The notes under the pieces: generated by a model
Database searches by the model: none
What the model was told of the DNA's origin: nothing
The model's input: the letters and a program-made list of their open reading frames with translations, nothing else
Shown: positions 36,401-51,042 of the stretch, one piece after another
Layout of the letters: the number at the start of each line of letters is the position of its first letter
Position numbering within the stretch: the stretch's first letter is position 1
Made by a program: the position numbers and the translations under genes
Source: Rutidosis leptorrhynchoides
Taxonomy: Eukaryota > Streptophyta > Magnoliopsida > Asterales > Asteraceae
DNA: 64,000 nt
Reading direction: 5' to 3'
NCBI RefSeq assembly: GCF_046630445.1
Contig: NC_092342.1
Location: 83,335,001 to 83,399,000, forward strand

Positions 36401-38046
36401 GCCTTCAAATTACTAATAAGATGTAGCTTCGTGTTGCCCTTTTCTCCGTACACCATTAAGGGTTTTCCTTTTTCTCGTATAATGCAAATTGCATTTTTGT
36501 AACAAACGATCTCTGCTTTCACTTCTTTCAACCAGTCCATACCAATTATCACATCAAAACTCCCTAACTCTACTGGTATCAAGTCAATCTTAAATGTTTC
36601 GCTAACCAGTTTAATTTCTCGATTCCGACATATATTATCTGCTGAAATTAATTTACCATTTGCTAATTCGAGTAAAAATTTACTATCTAAAGGCGTCAAT
36701 GGACAACTTAATTTAGCACAAAAATCTCTACTCATATAGCTTCTATCCGCACCCGAATCAAATAAAACATAAGCAGATTTATTGTCAATAAGAAACGTAC
36801 CCGTAACAAGCTCCGGGTCTTCCTGTGCCTCTGCCGCATTAATATTGAAAACTCTTCCGCGGCCTTGTCCATTCGTGTTCTCCTGGTTCGGGCAATTTCT
36901 AATAATGTGGCCCGGTTTTCCACATTTATAACAAACTACATTGGCATAACTTGCTCCGACACTACTTGCTCCGCCATTACTCGTTCCGACACCATTTGTT
37001 CCTTTCGTTCTATTAACCCCTGGTCCATAGACCTCACACTTCGCCGCGCTATGACCATTTATTTTACACTTGTTGCAAAATTTGGTGCAGAACCCCGAGT
37101 GATACTTTTCACACCTTTGGCATAGCTGCTTCTGATTGTTGTTGTTGTTGCAGTTATTATTGTTGTTGGGATGATTGTTGTAGTTGCTGTTGTTGTTGTT
37201 GTTGTTGTTGTTGGGCCATTTGTTGTAGTTGCGATTGATGTTGCGATTGTTGGGATAATTGTTGCGATTATTGTTGTAATTGCTGTTGTTGTTGTATTGG
37301 TGATTCTTATCACCGTTTTCCTCCCACTTTCTTTTGACTTGCTTCACATTGGCCTCTTCAGCAGTCTGTTCTTTAATTCTTTCTTCAATCTGGTTCACTA
37401 GTTTGTGAGCCATTCTACATGCCTGTTGTATGGAGGCGGGCTCGTGTGAACTTATATCTTCTTGGATTCTTTCCGGTAATCCTTTCACAAACGCGTCGAT
37501 CTTCTCTTCCTCATCTTCGAATGCTCCCGAACACAATAAGCACAATTCTGTGAATCGTCTTTCGTACGTGGTAATATCAAATCCTTGGGTTCGTAACCCT
37601 CTAAGTTCTGTCTTGAGCTTATTGACCTCGGTTCTGGGACGGTACTTCTCGTTCATCAAGTGCTTGAATGCTGACCACGGTAGTGCGTACGCATCATCTT
37701 GTCCCACTTGCTCTAGATAGGTATTCCACCATGTTAACGCAGAACCTGTGAAGGTATGCGTAGCGTACTTCACTTTGTCCTCTTCAGTACACTTACTTAT
37801 AGCAAACACCGATTCGACCTTCTCGGTCCACCGTTTCAATCCGATCGGTCCTTCGGTTCCATCAAATTCCAAAGGTTTGCAGGCAGTGAATTCTTTGTAG
37901 GTGCATCCTACACGATTTCCTGTACTGCCAGATCCAAGGTTATTGTTGGTATGTAGCGCAGCCTGTACTGCGGCTATGTTTGAAGTTAGAAAAGTACGAA
38001 ATTCCTCTTCATTCATATTCACGGTGTGTCGAGTAGTCGGTGCCAT
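33472..38046 (-). pseudogene. Gag-Pol polyprotein of Tekay copy 2, two nonsense codons
   Basis: Gag is unbroken here, from MAPTTRH (38046) through the knuckles [14 protein letters not shown] and [14 protein letters not shown]. Protease (FDSGADRSY) and reverse transcriptase (FIDDILIYS) follow. The frame then stops inside RNase H at 35164-35166 (TGG to TGA, Trp in copy 1). It continues open from there to a second stop at 34420-34422 (GAG to TAG) in integrase, between REDDKM and KLARLYL. The last part (33472-34401) encodes the integrase catalytic end and chromodomain. Both stops are single-base changes in the same frame, with no indels. Copy 2 keeps several conserved residues that copy 1 has lost. 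At best it would make Gag, protease and RT. Confidence 0.93.
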
Positions 38047-38184
38047 TTCCTTTAAAATAGTCAAATGGAACAAGTTAATCATACAGAATATTAAGAGTAG
38101 TTAATAGTATTTCGTAGCATAATATGAACTCATTTATAAAAGCTTTTTCTTCATATTAGCGTTTTATAAGTTTAAATTCGGGTA

Positions 38185-38199
38185 GTACCTACCCGTTAA
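38185..38199 (-). promoter_or_regulatory. Second polypurine-like tract of Tekay copy 2
   Basis: Same 15 bases as 33437-33451, between the F-box ORF and gag, matching the arrangement in copy 1. Confidence 0.55.
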
Positions 38200-38387
38200 G
38201 TTCATACTTAGTAGCTAATATACAATTCAACTACTACAATTCTATATGAAAAACTGATTGTAATAATATTTCGCGTTCAAACTTTTATACAATATTTTAC
38301 AAACTTACAATACCGCTTATTTTACATAAAGCATGAAATATAGCACACAATAACTTTGATACAAGATAGTTGTGAAGATAATTCTAG

Positions 38388-39071
38388 CTAGTACACAAGT
38401 CGTTCAGCAAAGGCAATAAAGACACGTAATTCATACGTCCAGAAACAAGTCATGCATTCTGGTTTTACTAGGACTACTTCCCATCCTTGGTCTTGTGGAA
38501 CATAACCGTTATGGCCGTTGATAAGACAGCGTGTTGTAACGTCGTCAAAGGGACGAGGGTTACGTAATGACCAACAGTCTCGTAATAACCTAAAAACCTC
38601 ATTTCTTACCCCAATTACCGACTCCGTCACTTGTGGGAACTTTTTGTTTAATAGTTGTAGCCCGATGTTCTTGTTCTCACTTTGGTGAGAAGCGAACATT
38701 ACTAATCCGTAAGCATAACATGCTTCTTTATGTTGCATGTTAGCCGCTTTTTCTAAATCACGAAGTCCAATATTCGGATATATTGAGTCAAAATAATTTC
38801 TTAACCCATTGCGTAAAATAGCATTTGGGTTCCCCGCAATATATGCGTCAAAGTAAACACATCGTAACTTATGGATTTCCCAATGTGATATCTCCCATCT
38901 TTCGAACGAAAGCCTTTTATAAACCAAGGCATTCTTGGAACGTTCTTCGGATGTCTTACAAACTGATCTCGCCTTAAATAGTTGTGCCGAAGAATTCTGA
39001 CCGACTCTAGACAAGATTTCATCAATCATGTCTCCGGGTAGGTCTCTTAAAATATTGGGTTGTCTATCCTT
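38388..39071 (-). pseudogene. F-box ORF of Tekay copy 2, start codon lost
   Basis: Closely matches the F-box protein of copy 1 with a few substitutions (for example SEERS for FEERS, KKFPQ for KTFPQ). The ancestral start at 39069-39071 is AAG instead of ATG. The first remaining in-frame Met is at 39029 (MIDEILSRV), which would remove the first 14 residues and part of the F-box. The rest of the frame is open to 38388. Confidence 0.75.
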
Positions 39072-39208
39072 TTTGTGTTTTTATACTGTAAAATAGACAA
39101 GAGTTAGATTCATAAAAAAAATACTTATTAATACAAGCAATTTTTACATATATCATAAAGCATAAGCACACTATATTACTTATATTACACCACACGAATA
39201 CAACTATC

Positions 39209-39823
39209 TTATTCCGACTCGCTTGTTTCTTCTTCTTCGGTTTTGGTTCGTTTTGCCAAGTTTCTAGGGATATATGATGTTCCCCTAATACGAGCCGTCG
39301 TTATCCACATTGGTTTAGAAAAACCTGGTGGTTTAGAGGTTCCCGGGTCATTGTTACAACTTAAGGACTTCGGGGGTTGACGATACATATAAAGTTCATC
39401 GGGGTTGGAATTAGATTTCTCTATTTTTATGCCATTTCCCTTATTATTTTCTTTTGCCTTTTTAAATTCAGTTGAGGTAATTTCTATAACATCATCGGAA
39501 TTCTCGTCGGAATCCGATTCATCGGAGAATTGGTAATCCTCCCAATATTTTGCTTCCTTGGCGGAAACACCATTGACCATAATTAACCTTGGTCGGTTGG
39601 TTGAGGATTTTCTTTTACTTAATCATTTTATTATTTCCCCCACCGGTTCTATTTCTTCACCCGGTTCCGATTCTTCTTCCGGTTCCGATTCTTCTTTCGG
39701 TTCCGACTCTTCTTCCGGTTCCTCTTCGGGAACTTGTGAATCAGTCCACGAATCATTCCAATTTACATTTGACTCTTCATTATTATTAGGTGAGTCAATG
39801 GGACTTGTTCTAGAGGTAGACAT
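39209..39823 (-). pseudogene. Acidic ORF of Tekay copy 2, nonsense codon
   Basis: Homologue of 13798-14394. It starts MSTSRTSPIDSP and is stopped at 39623-39625 (TGG to TGA) after GEIIK. The frame continues as LSKRKSS and is open again to 39209. One more Glu/Ser/Pro repeat unit is present than in copy 1. Confidence 0.6.
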
Positions 39824-40041
39824 CTATCACATAATATCAAACGCATCTATCACATAATATCAAACGCGTTAAGAGATTAATATATCACATAATATTCACA
39901 TGTTAAAAATATATAGTTTCCAACAAAATTTGTTAAGCAATCATTTTTCAAGTAAACACGATCGAAGTCCAGACTCACTAATGCATCCTAACAAACTAGA
40001 TAAGACACACTAATGCAAAATTCTGGTTCTCTAAGACCAAC

Positions 40042-40053
40042 GCTCGGATACCA
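40042..40053 (-). promoter_or_regulatory. Primer-binding site of Tekay copy 2
   Basis: Minus strand TGGTATCCGAGC, identical to copy 1, two bases after the 5' LTR. Confidence 0.8.
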
Positions 40054-40055
40054 AC

Positions 40056-43000
40056 TGAAATGTCCCGTTCTTATTGATTAAAAACGTTCCATATTAATTG
40101 ATTTCGTTGCGAGGTTTTGACCTCTATATGAGACGTTTTTCAAAGACTGCATTCATTTTAAAACAAACCATAACCTTTATTTCATCAATAAAGGTTTAAA
40201 AAGCTTTACGTAGATTATCAAATAATGATAATCTAAAATATCCTGTTTACACACGACCATTACATAATGGTTTACAATACAAATATGTTACAACAAAATA
40301 AGTTTCTTGAATGCAGTTTTTACACAATATCATACAAGCATGGACTCCAAATCTCGTCCTTATTTAAGTATGCGACAGCGGAAGCTCTTAATAATCACCT
40401 GAGAATAAACATGCTTAAAACGTCAACAAAAATGTTGGTGAGTTATAGGTTTAACCTATATATATCAAATCGTAACAATAGACCACAAGATTTCATATTT
40501 CAATACACATCCCATACATAGAGATAAAAATCATTCATATGGTGAACACCTGGTAACCGGCATTAACAAGATGCATATATATAAGAATATCCCCATCATT
40601 CCGGGACACCCTTCGGATATGATATAAATTTCGAAGTACTAAAGCATCCGGTACTTTGGATGGGGTTTGTTAGGCCCAATAGATCTATCTTTAGGATTCG
40701 CGTCAATTAGGGTGTCTGTTCCCTAATTCTTAGATTACCAGACTTAATAAAAAGGGGCATATTCGATTTCGATAATTCAACCATAGAATGTAGTTTCACG
40801 TACTTGTGTCTATTTTGTAAATCATTTATAAAACCTGCATGTATTCTCATCCCAAAAATATTAGATTTTAAAAGTGGGACTATAACTCACTTTCACAGAT
40901 TTTTACTTCGTTGGGAAGTAAGACTTGGCCACTGGTTGATTCACGAACCTATAACAATATATACATATATATCAAAGTATGTTCAAAATATATTTACAAC
41001 ACTTTTAATATATTTTGATGTTTTAAGTTTATTAAGTCAGCTGTCCTCGTTAGTAACCTACAACTAGTTGTCCACAGTTAGATATACAGAAATAAATCGA
41101 TAAATATTATCTTGAATCAATCCACGACCCAGTGTATACGTATCTCAGTATTGATCACAACTCAAACTATACATATTTTGGAATCAACCTCAACCCTGTA
41201 TAGCTAACTCCAACATTCACATATAGAGTGTCTATGGTTGTTCCGAAATATATATAGATGTGTCGACATGATAGGTCGAAACATTGTATACGTGTCTATG
41301 GTATCTCAAGATTACATAATATACAATACAAGTTGATTAAGTTATGGTTGGAATATATTTGTTACCAATTTTCACGTAGCTAAAATGAGAAAAATTATCC
41401 AATCTTGTTTTACCCATAACTTCTTCATTTTAAATCCGTTTTGAGTGAATCAAATTGCTATGGTTTCATATTGAACTCTATTTTATGAATCTAAACAGAA
41501 AAAGTATAGGTTTATTGTCGGAAAAATAAGTTACAAGTCGTTTTTGTAAAGGTTGTCATTTCAGTCGAAAGAACGACGTCTAGATGACCATTTTAGAAAA
41601 CATACTTCCACTTTGAGTTTAACCATAATTTTTGGATATAGTTTCATGTTCATAATAAAAATCATTTTCTCAGAATAACAACTTTTAAATCAAAGTTTAT
41701 CATAGTTTTTAATTAACTAACCCAAAACAGCCCGCGGTGTTACTACGACGGCGTAAATCCGGTTTTACGGTGTTTTTCGTGTTTCCAGGTTTTAAATCAT
41801 TAAGTTAGCATATCATATAGATATAGAACATGTGTTTAGTTAATTTTAAAAGTCAAGTTAGAAGGATTAACTTTTGTTTGCGAACAAGTTTAGAATTAAC
41901 TAAACTATGTTCTAGTGATTACGAGTTTAAACCTTCGAATAAGATAGTTTTATATATATGAATCGAATGATGTTATGAACATCATTACTACCTCAAGTTT
42001 AGTAGGTAAACCTACTGGAAGTGACAAGAAATGATCTAGCTTCAAAGGATCTTGGATGGCTTGAAAGTTCTTGAAGTAGGATCATGACACAAAAACAAGT
42101 TCAAGTAAGATTTTTACTCGAATTAAGATAGTTTATAGTTATAGAAATTGAATCAAAGTTTGAATATGAATATTACCTTGAATAAGAAAGATAACCTACT
42201 GTATATAACAAAGGTTTCTTGATCTTATATGATTACTTGGAATGGATTAGAAAGCTTGGAAGTAAATTAGTAAACTTGAAGGGATTTTTGAAGTGTTCTT
42301 GAAGTGTTCTTCCTATGATGATTATAGCTTGATTCTTGAAGTGATTTTTGATGAAGATGATGATTAACTACTGGAAAAATACGATCATAGTAGTGTGTGT
42401 GTGTTGAGAGAGAATTAGAAAGAGAATTGGAAGTGAAATGGAGTGAATGATGAGTGGTAATTGGTGAGTGGTGAGTGGGGTTAAAAGGAGTTCTAGTTAG
42501 TTGACTAGCTCATGGTAGAAGTTAAAATTGATTATTCATACATGATATAATCAAGAGTGGAATCCCATGCTAGTTCCTATTGGTATATACCCATAGTAAG
42601 TACGTTTTGAAGCTGTGTATAATACGGGTAAGAATACGACTAGAATTCTTGATGAAAGAAAAGAATGGGAAAGTAACTGTAACCATTTTCGTTAAGTATG
42701 AGTGTTTTGATATATGTCTTGAAGTCTTCCAAAAGTATTTTAATACATCTAAATACACTACATGTATATACATTTTAACTGAGTCGTTAAGTCATCGTTA
42801 GTCGTTACATGTAAGTGTTGTTTTGAAACCTTTAAGTTAACGATCTCAATTAATGTTGTTAACCCATTGTTTATTATATCTAATGAGATGTTAAATTATT
42901 ATATTATCATGATATTATGATATATTAATATATCTTAATATGATATATATACATTTAAATGTCGTTACAACGATAATCGTTACATATATGTCTCGTTTCG

Positions 43001-43309
43001 AAATCCTTAAGTTAGTAGTCTTGTTTATATGTATATAACTTATTGTTAATATACTTATGGAGATACTTACTTATCATAATCTCATGTTAACCATATGTAT
43101 ATCCATATATATATATCGTCATGTCATTTTTACAAGTTTTAACGTTCGTGAATCGCCGGTCAACTTGGGTGGTCAATTGTCTATATGAAACATATTTCAA
43201 TTAATCAAGTCTTAACAAGTTTGATTGCTTAACATGTTGGAAACATTTAATCATGTAAATATCAATCTCAATTAATATATATAAACATGGAAAAGTTCGG
43301 GTCACTACA
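40056..43309 (-). repeat. 5' LTR of Tekay copy 2
   Basis: 3254 bp, near-identical to 30186-33436 and followed by the gttag duplication. Confidence 0.93.
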
Positions 43310-43314
43310 GTTAG

Positions 43315-44631
43315 GCCCTTAAAAAGAGTTCAACCATAAAGAACACCATGGCCAATTCAAGTCGACTTCCATGAACACGTTCGGTTATCCTAACGGTCCA
43401 ATCCTTTATGTGTCTAAACAAACATTTCCTTAATTAACTAAGAATCCCTCAAGCGGGGTGCAATGCTTGAGACCGCGTTATGGTGCAGTGTACTGGTCAA
43501 CACTAACCGTGTTCCATGGCCTTACTTAGTAGAGGTACAACTTACAACAACCGCTGTGCTTCAGCGTGCACGTACGAAGTTTATATGCTTGGTGACTACA
43601 CTAGCATGGTCTAGGACCGACAATGTACTAAGGGTCTAGTCAGATGTTTCACTACGAAAGAGTCTTCAGTCGGAATCCAAAGCTCAATAGACTTACTACA
43701 ACCGGTGTGCCTCGGTCGATCTTACGTTGTATCCGATAGACTTCTCTTACCAAGGGGTGACACAGATAGTGTACTCTGGATCGGGGTTCGCGACTTCCCA
43801 ATAACAGAGCCTATAACTACGTTCTATTAGTTGGAAAAGCGATTGAGTTTAAAGCATAATCGAAAAGCATTTCGACAGCATACACAAACCATAATATTAT
43901 TTCGGCATTATAACTGCTTACATCATAGCATACACTAAAGATAACTACTCGCTAAAAATGGCAATAATATCATAAAACATTATATAAGATAAAGGATAGA
44001 AGTACCAGTAGATTAAACGAGTTCCGAATACAAAAGTGACAACTTCAAGACTCCAGACCGCTCCTAATACAATCTTCAGTGTTCTTCTCCGGGTACTAGG
44101 TTTCCCGCACGGAGTCGAAGGCCTTGAGAGTATGACTAATATTGTACAAGAGAGAGAAAGAAGTGAATTGAAGTGTGTGTTGGAATGAATAACAAAGACC
44201 CTTTAAATAGACTTGTACATTGCCAGCATACGCCTGGCAGGCCGCATGGCAGGACGTATGGCAGGGCGTATGGCAGGGCGTATTTGGCAGGCCGTATGGC
44301 TGGCAGACCGCATGGTGGGCTGTTTTTTGGCAAGTATCTAGCAGGACGTTTTCATACTGGCATGCCGTATGGCAGGACGTATGGCAAGCCGTATGGTGTG
44401 CTGGTCAGCTTTGATTCCCTGGATCGTAACTTGATTTCTTGTCTTTCACCATTTTTGCTCTAGAATCTTCGTTTTAGCTCCGATTCTCTTGATTCTTTTT
44501 GCACCGCCTTCGTAATTACTTGTTCTTCAATTCTAACCGACGAAGTGGGTATTTTTGCCGATAAAGTTCGAATCTTTCTTGATTTTGGGCCTTAATACCG
44601 GGGTGAAAACGTGACTTTTTAGCCGATATCA
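43315..44631 (-). repeat. 5' LTR of element X, right part
   Basis: Continues the LTR interrupted at 30185 and ends at GCCGATATCA (44631), beyond which similarity to 23765 stops. It holds the 12 bp minisatellite at 44230-44400. Confidence 0.85.
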
Positions 44632-45744
44632 GGGTGGTAGAGTAATCCTTGCTCGGATTCACTCTACATGTGTTGGGAGAATGGATTCTTAGAGTTTGAG
44701 TCCATGTTGTACACTTATGCGTTTTGGGTTACCACCCTTGGGGTAGTGAATCTTTAGCGTATATGGATTCACGTTGGCATGTCGGGCCAACCCCGTCGTT
44801 GTTGATGATGTTGAGGAGATAAATCTGGGGGTAGTGCGGATTCATGATGACCCGGGTAGTTCGGTCATCTTAGTAATGAGGTGGTGAATCTCGGGTAGTG
44901 CGAATTCACTAAGGCTCGGGTAGTTCGGCCAACCTCGGTTGTTGAAGCGGTGAAAGAAGTGAATCTCGAGTGGTGCGAATTCACTAAGGTCCGGGTAGTT
45001 CGGACAACCTTCATATGTATGAGGTTAAGGGGTTAACCTTGGTGTCTTGGTTATCTATTGTATATGCGTATATATACTTATTATATGTTGTAGCTAATCT
45101 TGCGGATTTGCCTCGGTGGTACGTTACGTATAACTTTGCTTAGTTATACTTGGATTGCGGTATGTGTTTACTAATTGTGTTGGTGTTACGTATTCATTTT
45201 ATGCATATGTATGTATATAGTATGTTTATCCTCACTAAGCGTTAGCTTACCCTCTCGTTGTTTACATTTTTATAGATTCGCGTGGAAGTGGTGGCAAGGG
45301 TAAGTGCGGGGATTAGTGGACTATTGCGGGTTGCTCTAGAAGACTTTGCTTTTGGATTAGACTTAGTATTGGGTAGTGCAATCCCAATCTCCATGCTCGG
45401 TCTTTTGTTGTGTTTAAATGTAACGGGTCGTTTTGTTACAAACTAATGAATCGTTATGGTTATGGGGTACTTAAATCATGAACAAGTGTATTTTGAGTCA
45501 TATTAAACTTATGTTTGAGTCTTGGGGTTGTAAATTGCATTGTGGTTTGATGGGTTGGTTGAACACTTAGTAAAATTCGAGTTTGCATCAGTTCAGGTCC
45601 AAAAGCACCGCTCCTGAGGTCAAAAGCGCCGCTCTTGGACAGCAGTTTGTAGTCTTTTTGGCCGCTTTTGCCTATAGAAGCGCCGCTTTTGGGTATAAAA
45701 AAAAATTTAATTGGTTTTTAATTAAACGGTTTGGAGTCGTTTCA
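44632..45744 (+). mobile_element. Solo LTR S2, right part
   Basis: Continues the LTR that began at 21105. It contains imperfect repeats of the motif GTGAATCTCGGGTAGTGCGA with CGGGTAGTTCGG (44840-45010). The CTCACTAAGCGTTAGCTTAC segment near 45230 is shared in kind with solo LTR S1. It ends GGAGTCGTTTCA, then the taaat duplication. No coding frame. Confidence 0.8.
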
Positions 45745-46047
45745 TAAATCTAAACCCTAAACCCTAAATTTCCAAACCCTAATATCTAAACCCTATAAAC
45801 CCTAATATCTATACCCTAGTATCTAAACCCTAATATCTAAACCTCAACATACGCTCGAAAAACACAATAATTGTTATATATTATTTCTTTGAACGTTTTT
45901 TCACCAAAATAAAAACATTTATCACAAAGTGTCTTTATTAAATGTTCATATTTTCATCCAATATATAATGTTCGTGAAAAAGTTTTTTCAAAAAACGAAA
46001 TTTTTTTTTTTGCTTTCCCCGATTGATTACTTCCCCCTTGATCCTAC

Positions 46048-46050
<3 letters not shown>
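45745..46050. mobile_element. Microsatellite-flanked MITE A, right half
   Basis: Resumes with CCCTAAA repeats, AACCTCAACATACGCTCGAA and the right inverted terminus (GATTGATTACTTCCCCCTTG, then ATCCTAC). Confidence 0.85.

Positions 46051-46102
<52 letters not shown>
46051..46102. repeat. (TA)n microsatellite between MITEs A and B
   Basis: 26 TA units. Confidence 0.95.

Positions 46103-47613
<1,511 letters not shown>

Positions 47614-47656
<43 letters not shown>
47614..47656. repeat. (TA)n microsatellite between MITEs C and D
   Basis: About 21 TA units. Confidence 0.95.
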
Positions 47657-49010
<1,354 letters not shown>

Positions 49011-51042
49011 TTAAGAAGGAAAGCACCTCATGTGGCATGAATATATTGGCTGGAGACTCAGGTCAAGCTCATTAGTCCTCCCATCACCTCCTTGATCACT
49101 ACCACCACCTTGGTTGTAATTTCCTCTACAAAACATAGCACAACATAATTAAGATTCAAAGAGATGGATATGCATGAAAATCCAGAGGATAACACAAATC
49201 CTACTCGGGCTATTAATACTAGTGATTGATGTATACGTATTCAAAAGGGTGGACGAATACGATTTTTCCCTATTCAAACTACCCAGGATGTTACATGGGA
49301 AGCGAATATTTTTACTCGGCCTAAACCAGGTTACCATGACCGTTTCCACCCTCTGGCCACCTACAAGTGGGATTTGAATCTATAACCTCTTGTGAGAATA
49401 TCAAGCCCCAACCAGAGGATGGGAGCGGAGTGGTTGACTTGGTCTCTCAAATAAGGTTAATTTAAGCTCCGGGAGGTTCACAGCTTGAATCTACTAAGCA
49501 ACAAAAAACCTCTTGTGGCCATGGAGGTTCATCGAGATGATATTGGGCTGGTCGCTTTTGCTAGTAGTGACCCTGTAATTAGTTGGCTCATAAAACGAGT
49601 CGGATACCCAAGTAAATAAATAAAAAAAATATAACCACTAGTATATTTTGGGATATGGTTATTGGTACTTCTAATGATATTTATTTAGGTTTTCGCAAAA
49701 GACGTAAAGAATAGAATTGAAAGGACGAACGATTATCGAAAAGATGGATGATTACCCCATGTTGAGAGCTGGAGGTGGTGGCATAAGATAGGTTGTATCG
49801 TCAACATAGTTATGATGTTCCCATTGAGCGTTATGTGGTATTATTGTATTGTCTTTCTCCTTCTCCTTGATCTAATTATGAAAATAATAAAAGCTTAACG
49901 AAAAAGGTACATGTATGAAGATCAATATAAGAAATTATACTCCTTAACATCAACTCTGTTTCTTGAATATAAATAAGATAAAAACCACAATTAACTTACT
50001 TTCTTTGACAAACTAGTGTTCTGCTCCTGTATGGCCTTTCCCTGTTAGGTCATTATAAGTTAGAAATCGAAGAGAATTCGCAAATAACATCACAAGCTAC
50101 GAAATTGAATATAAATTTGAGCTCAAATAATGGGGTTATAATTCAGTTTATTTGGCAAAGGAATAGGATAGAAAATGCTCACTTTTTTCTGAAGCTCAGA
50201 AATGGATTCATGAAGCAGTTGATTCTACAGTACAAAATCATATATTACATATACCTTTTAATCCATGATCCAAAAATATATTATTAATTTTTATTTTATT
50301 ATTATTATACATGAATGCATGCTTACCTTTCTTGTGCGAATGTTCTTGAGACCAGTATCAAGTTGTTGCTCCAAGTTTTGGATTTCTTTCAATGTCAATG
50401 ACTCTATATCTTCACCCATATAGTGCCTAACAAATTGATAAAGGGAGAATCACATTAAAAAAACGTCCTTTTACTTAAGGGTTTTGCTAACATATGCCTT
50501 CATGGGATACATTAAGACGCAAGTAAAATTGAAATTTCTTTAAATATCAGAATTCACATTTAATACACATTTAATTCAATCTAATTTTTTTCCGGCAAAA
50601 TACTGAATGTAATAACGAAAAGCTATTCATCAATAGATGAATAATTAAGATTACAAACGGAGGCAAGGCTTAAAACCTTCATGAAACAAAAGCATATAAT
50701 GGTAACTATATTTATGCGTGTATTAAATGCAAATTTTTATAATTAAATTTTTTTTCCTATACTAAGTATGAAATAACTCCTTTTTGTTATCAAATGAAAA
50801 GGCTTGATCCAACCTGTGATTTCTCTGTAGAAGCTCAGCCCTAGATTTAAGCTTGTTGTACTCCAGGGTCCAGCTTCTCTGTAGATATATACATTTTCAG
50901 TATCAATAATTAATAATTATCATGAATGAGAAACAAATGGTTACATTCAAATCCAAATTGTTGTACCGGTGTAGCATCTGTTGCAACTAGTTGTCTCTCA
51001 GTGTAAGAATATCGCTCATATCGCTCCAGGATGCTTTCCATA
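49011..51042 (-). CDS. AP1-like: AP1/SQUAMOSA-type MADS-box gene, exons 2-8 (first exon not in window)
   Basis: Seven exons on the minus strand with GT/AG borders and consistent phases: 50967-51042 ([20 protein letters not shown]), 50814-50878 ([20 protein letters not shown]), 50327-50426 ([21 protein letters not shown]-box), 50183-50224 ([14 protein letters not shown]), 50000-50041 ([14 protein letters not shown]), 49756-49871 ([20 protein letters not shown]) and 49011-49125 ([20 protein letters not shown], stop). Together they total 556 bp. Exon sizes and the K-box fit the APETALA1/FRUITFULL clade of transcription factors that specify floral meristem and sepal/petal identity. The C-terminal CFPS is a possible farnesylation (CaaX) box, like CFAA in AP1. 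Exon 2 begins in phase 1, so a MADS-domain exon ending in the first two bases of a Cys codon is expected upstream, but none is found up to 64000. No stop or frameshift is seen. Confidence 0.88.
49126..49755. repeat. Intron 7 with SINE-like sequences
   Basis: This 630 bp intron holds two tRNA-promoter-like patterns. On plus, from about 49416, GGGAGCGGAGTGGTTGACTT is followed by GGTTCACAGCTTGAATCT and, at about 49610-49630, an AAATAAATAAAAAAAA tail. On minus, near 49365-49385, GATTCAAATCCCACTTG is followed by a SINE-like body. This fits two SINEs in opposite orientation; clear target duplications were not found. Confidence 0.4.

Larger units (their letters stand above)
30186..43309 (-). mobile_element. 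Tekay-type chromovirus, copy 2 (13.1 kb)
   Basis: Same structure as copy 1: LTRs 30186-33436 and 40056-43309, perfect 5 bp duplication gttag (30181-30185 and 43310-43314), minus strand. The internal region is nearly identical to copy 1. By eye the two LTRs differ at about twenty positions, roughly four times as many as in copy 1, so this insertion is older. It interrupts the 5' LTR of element X. Confidence 0.95.
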
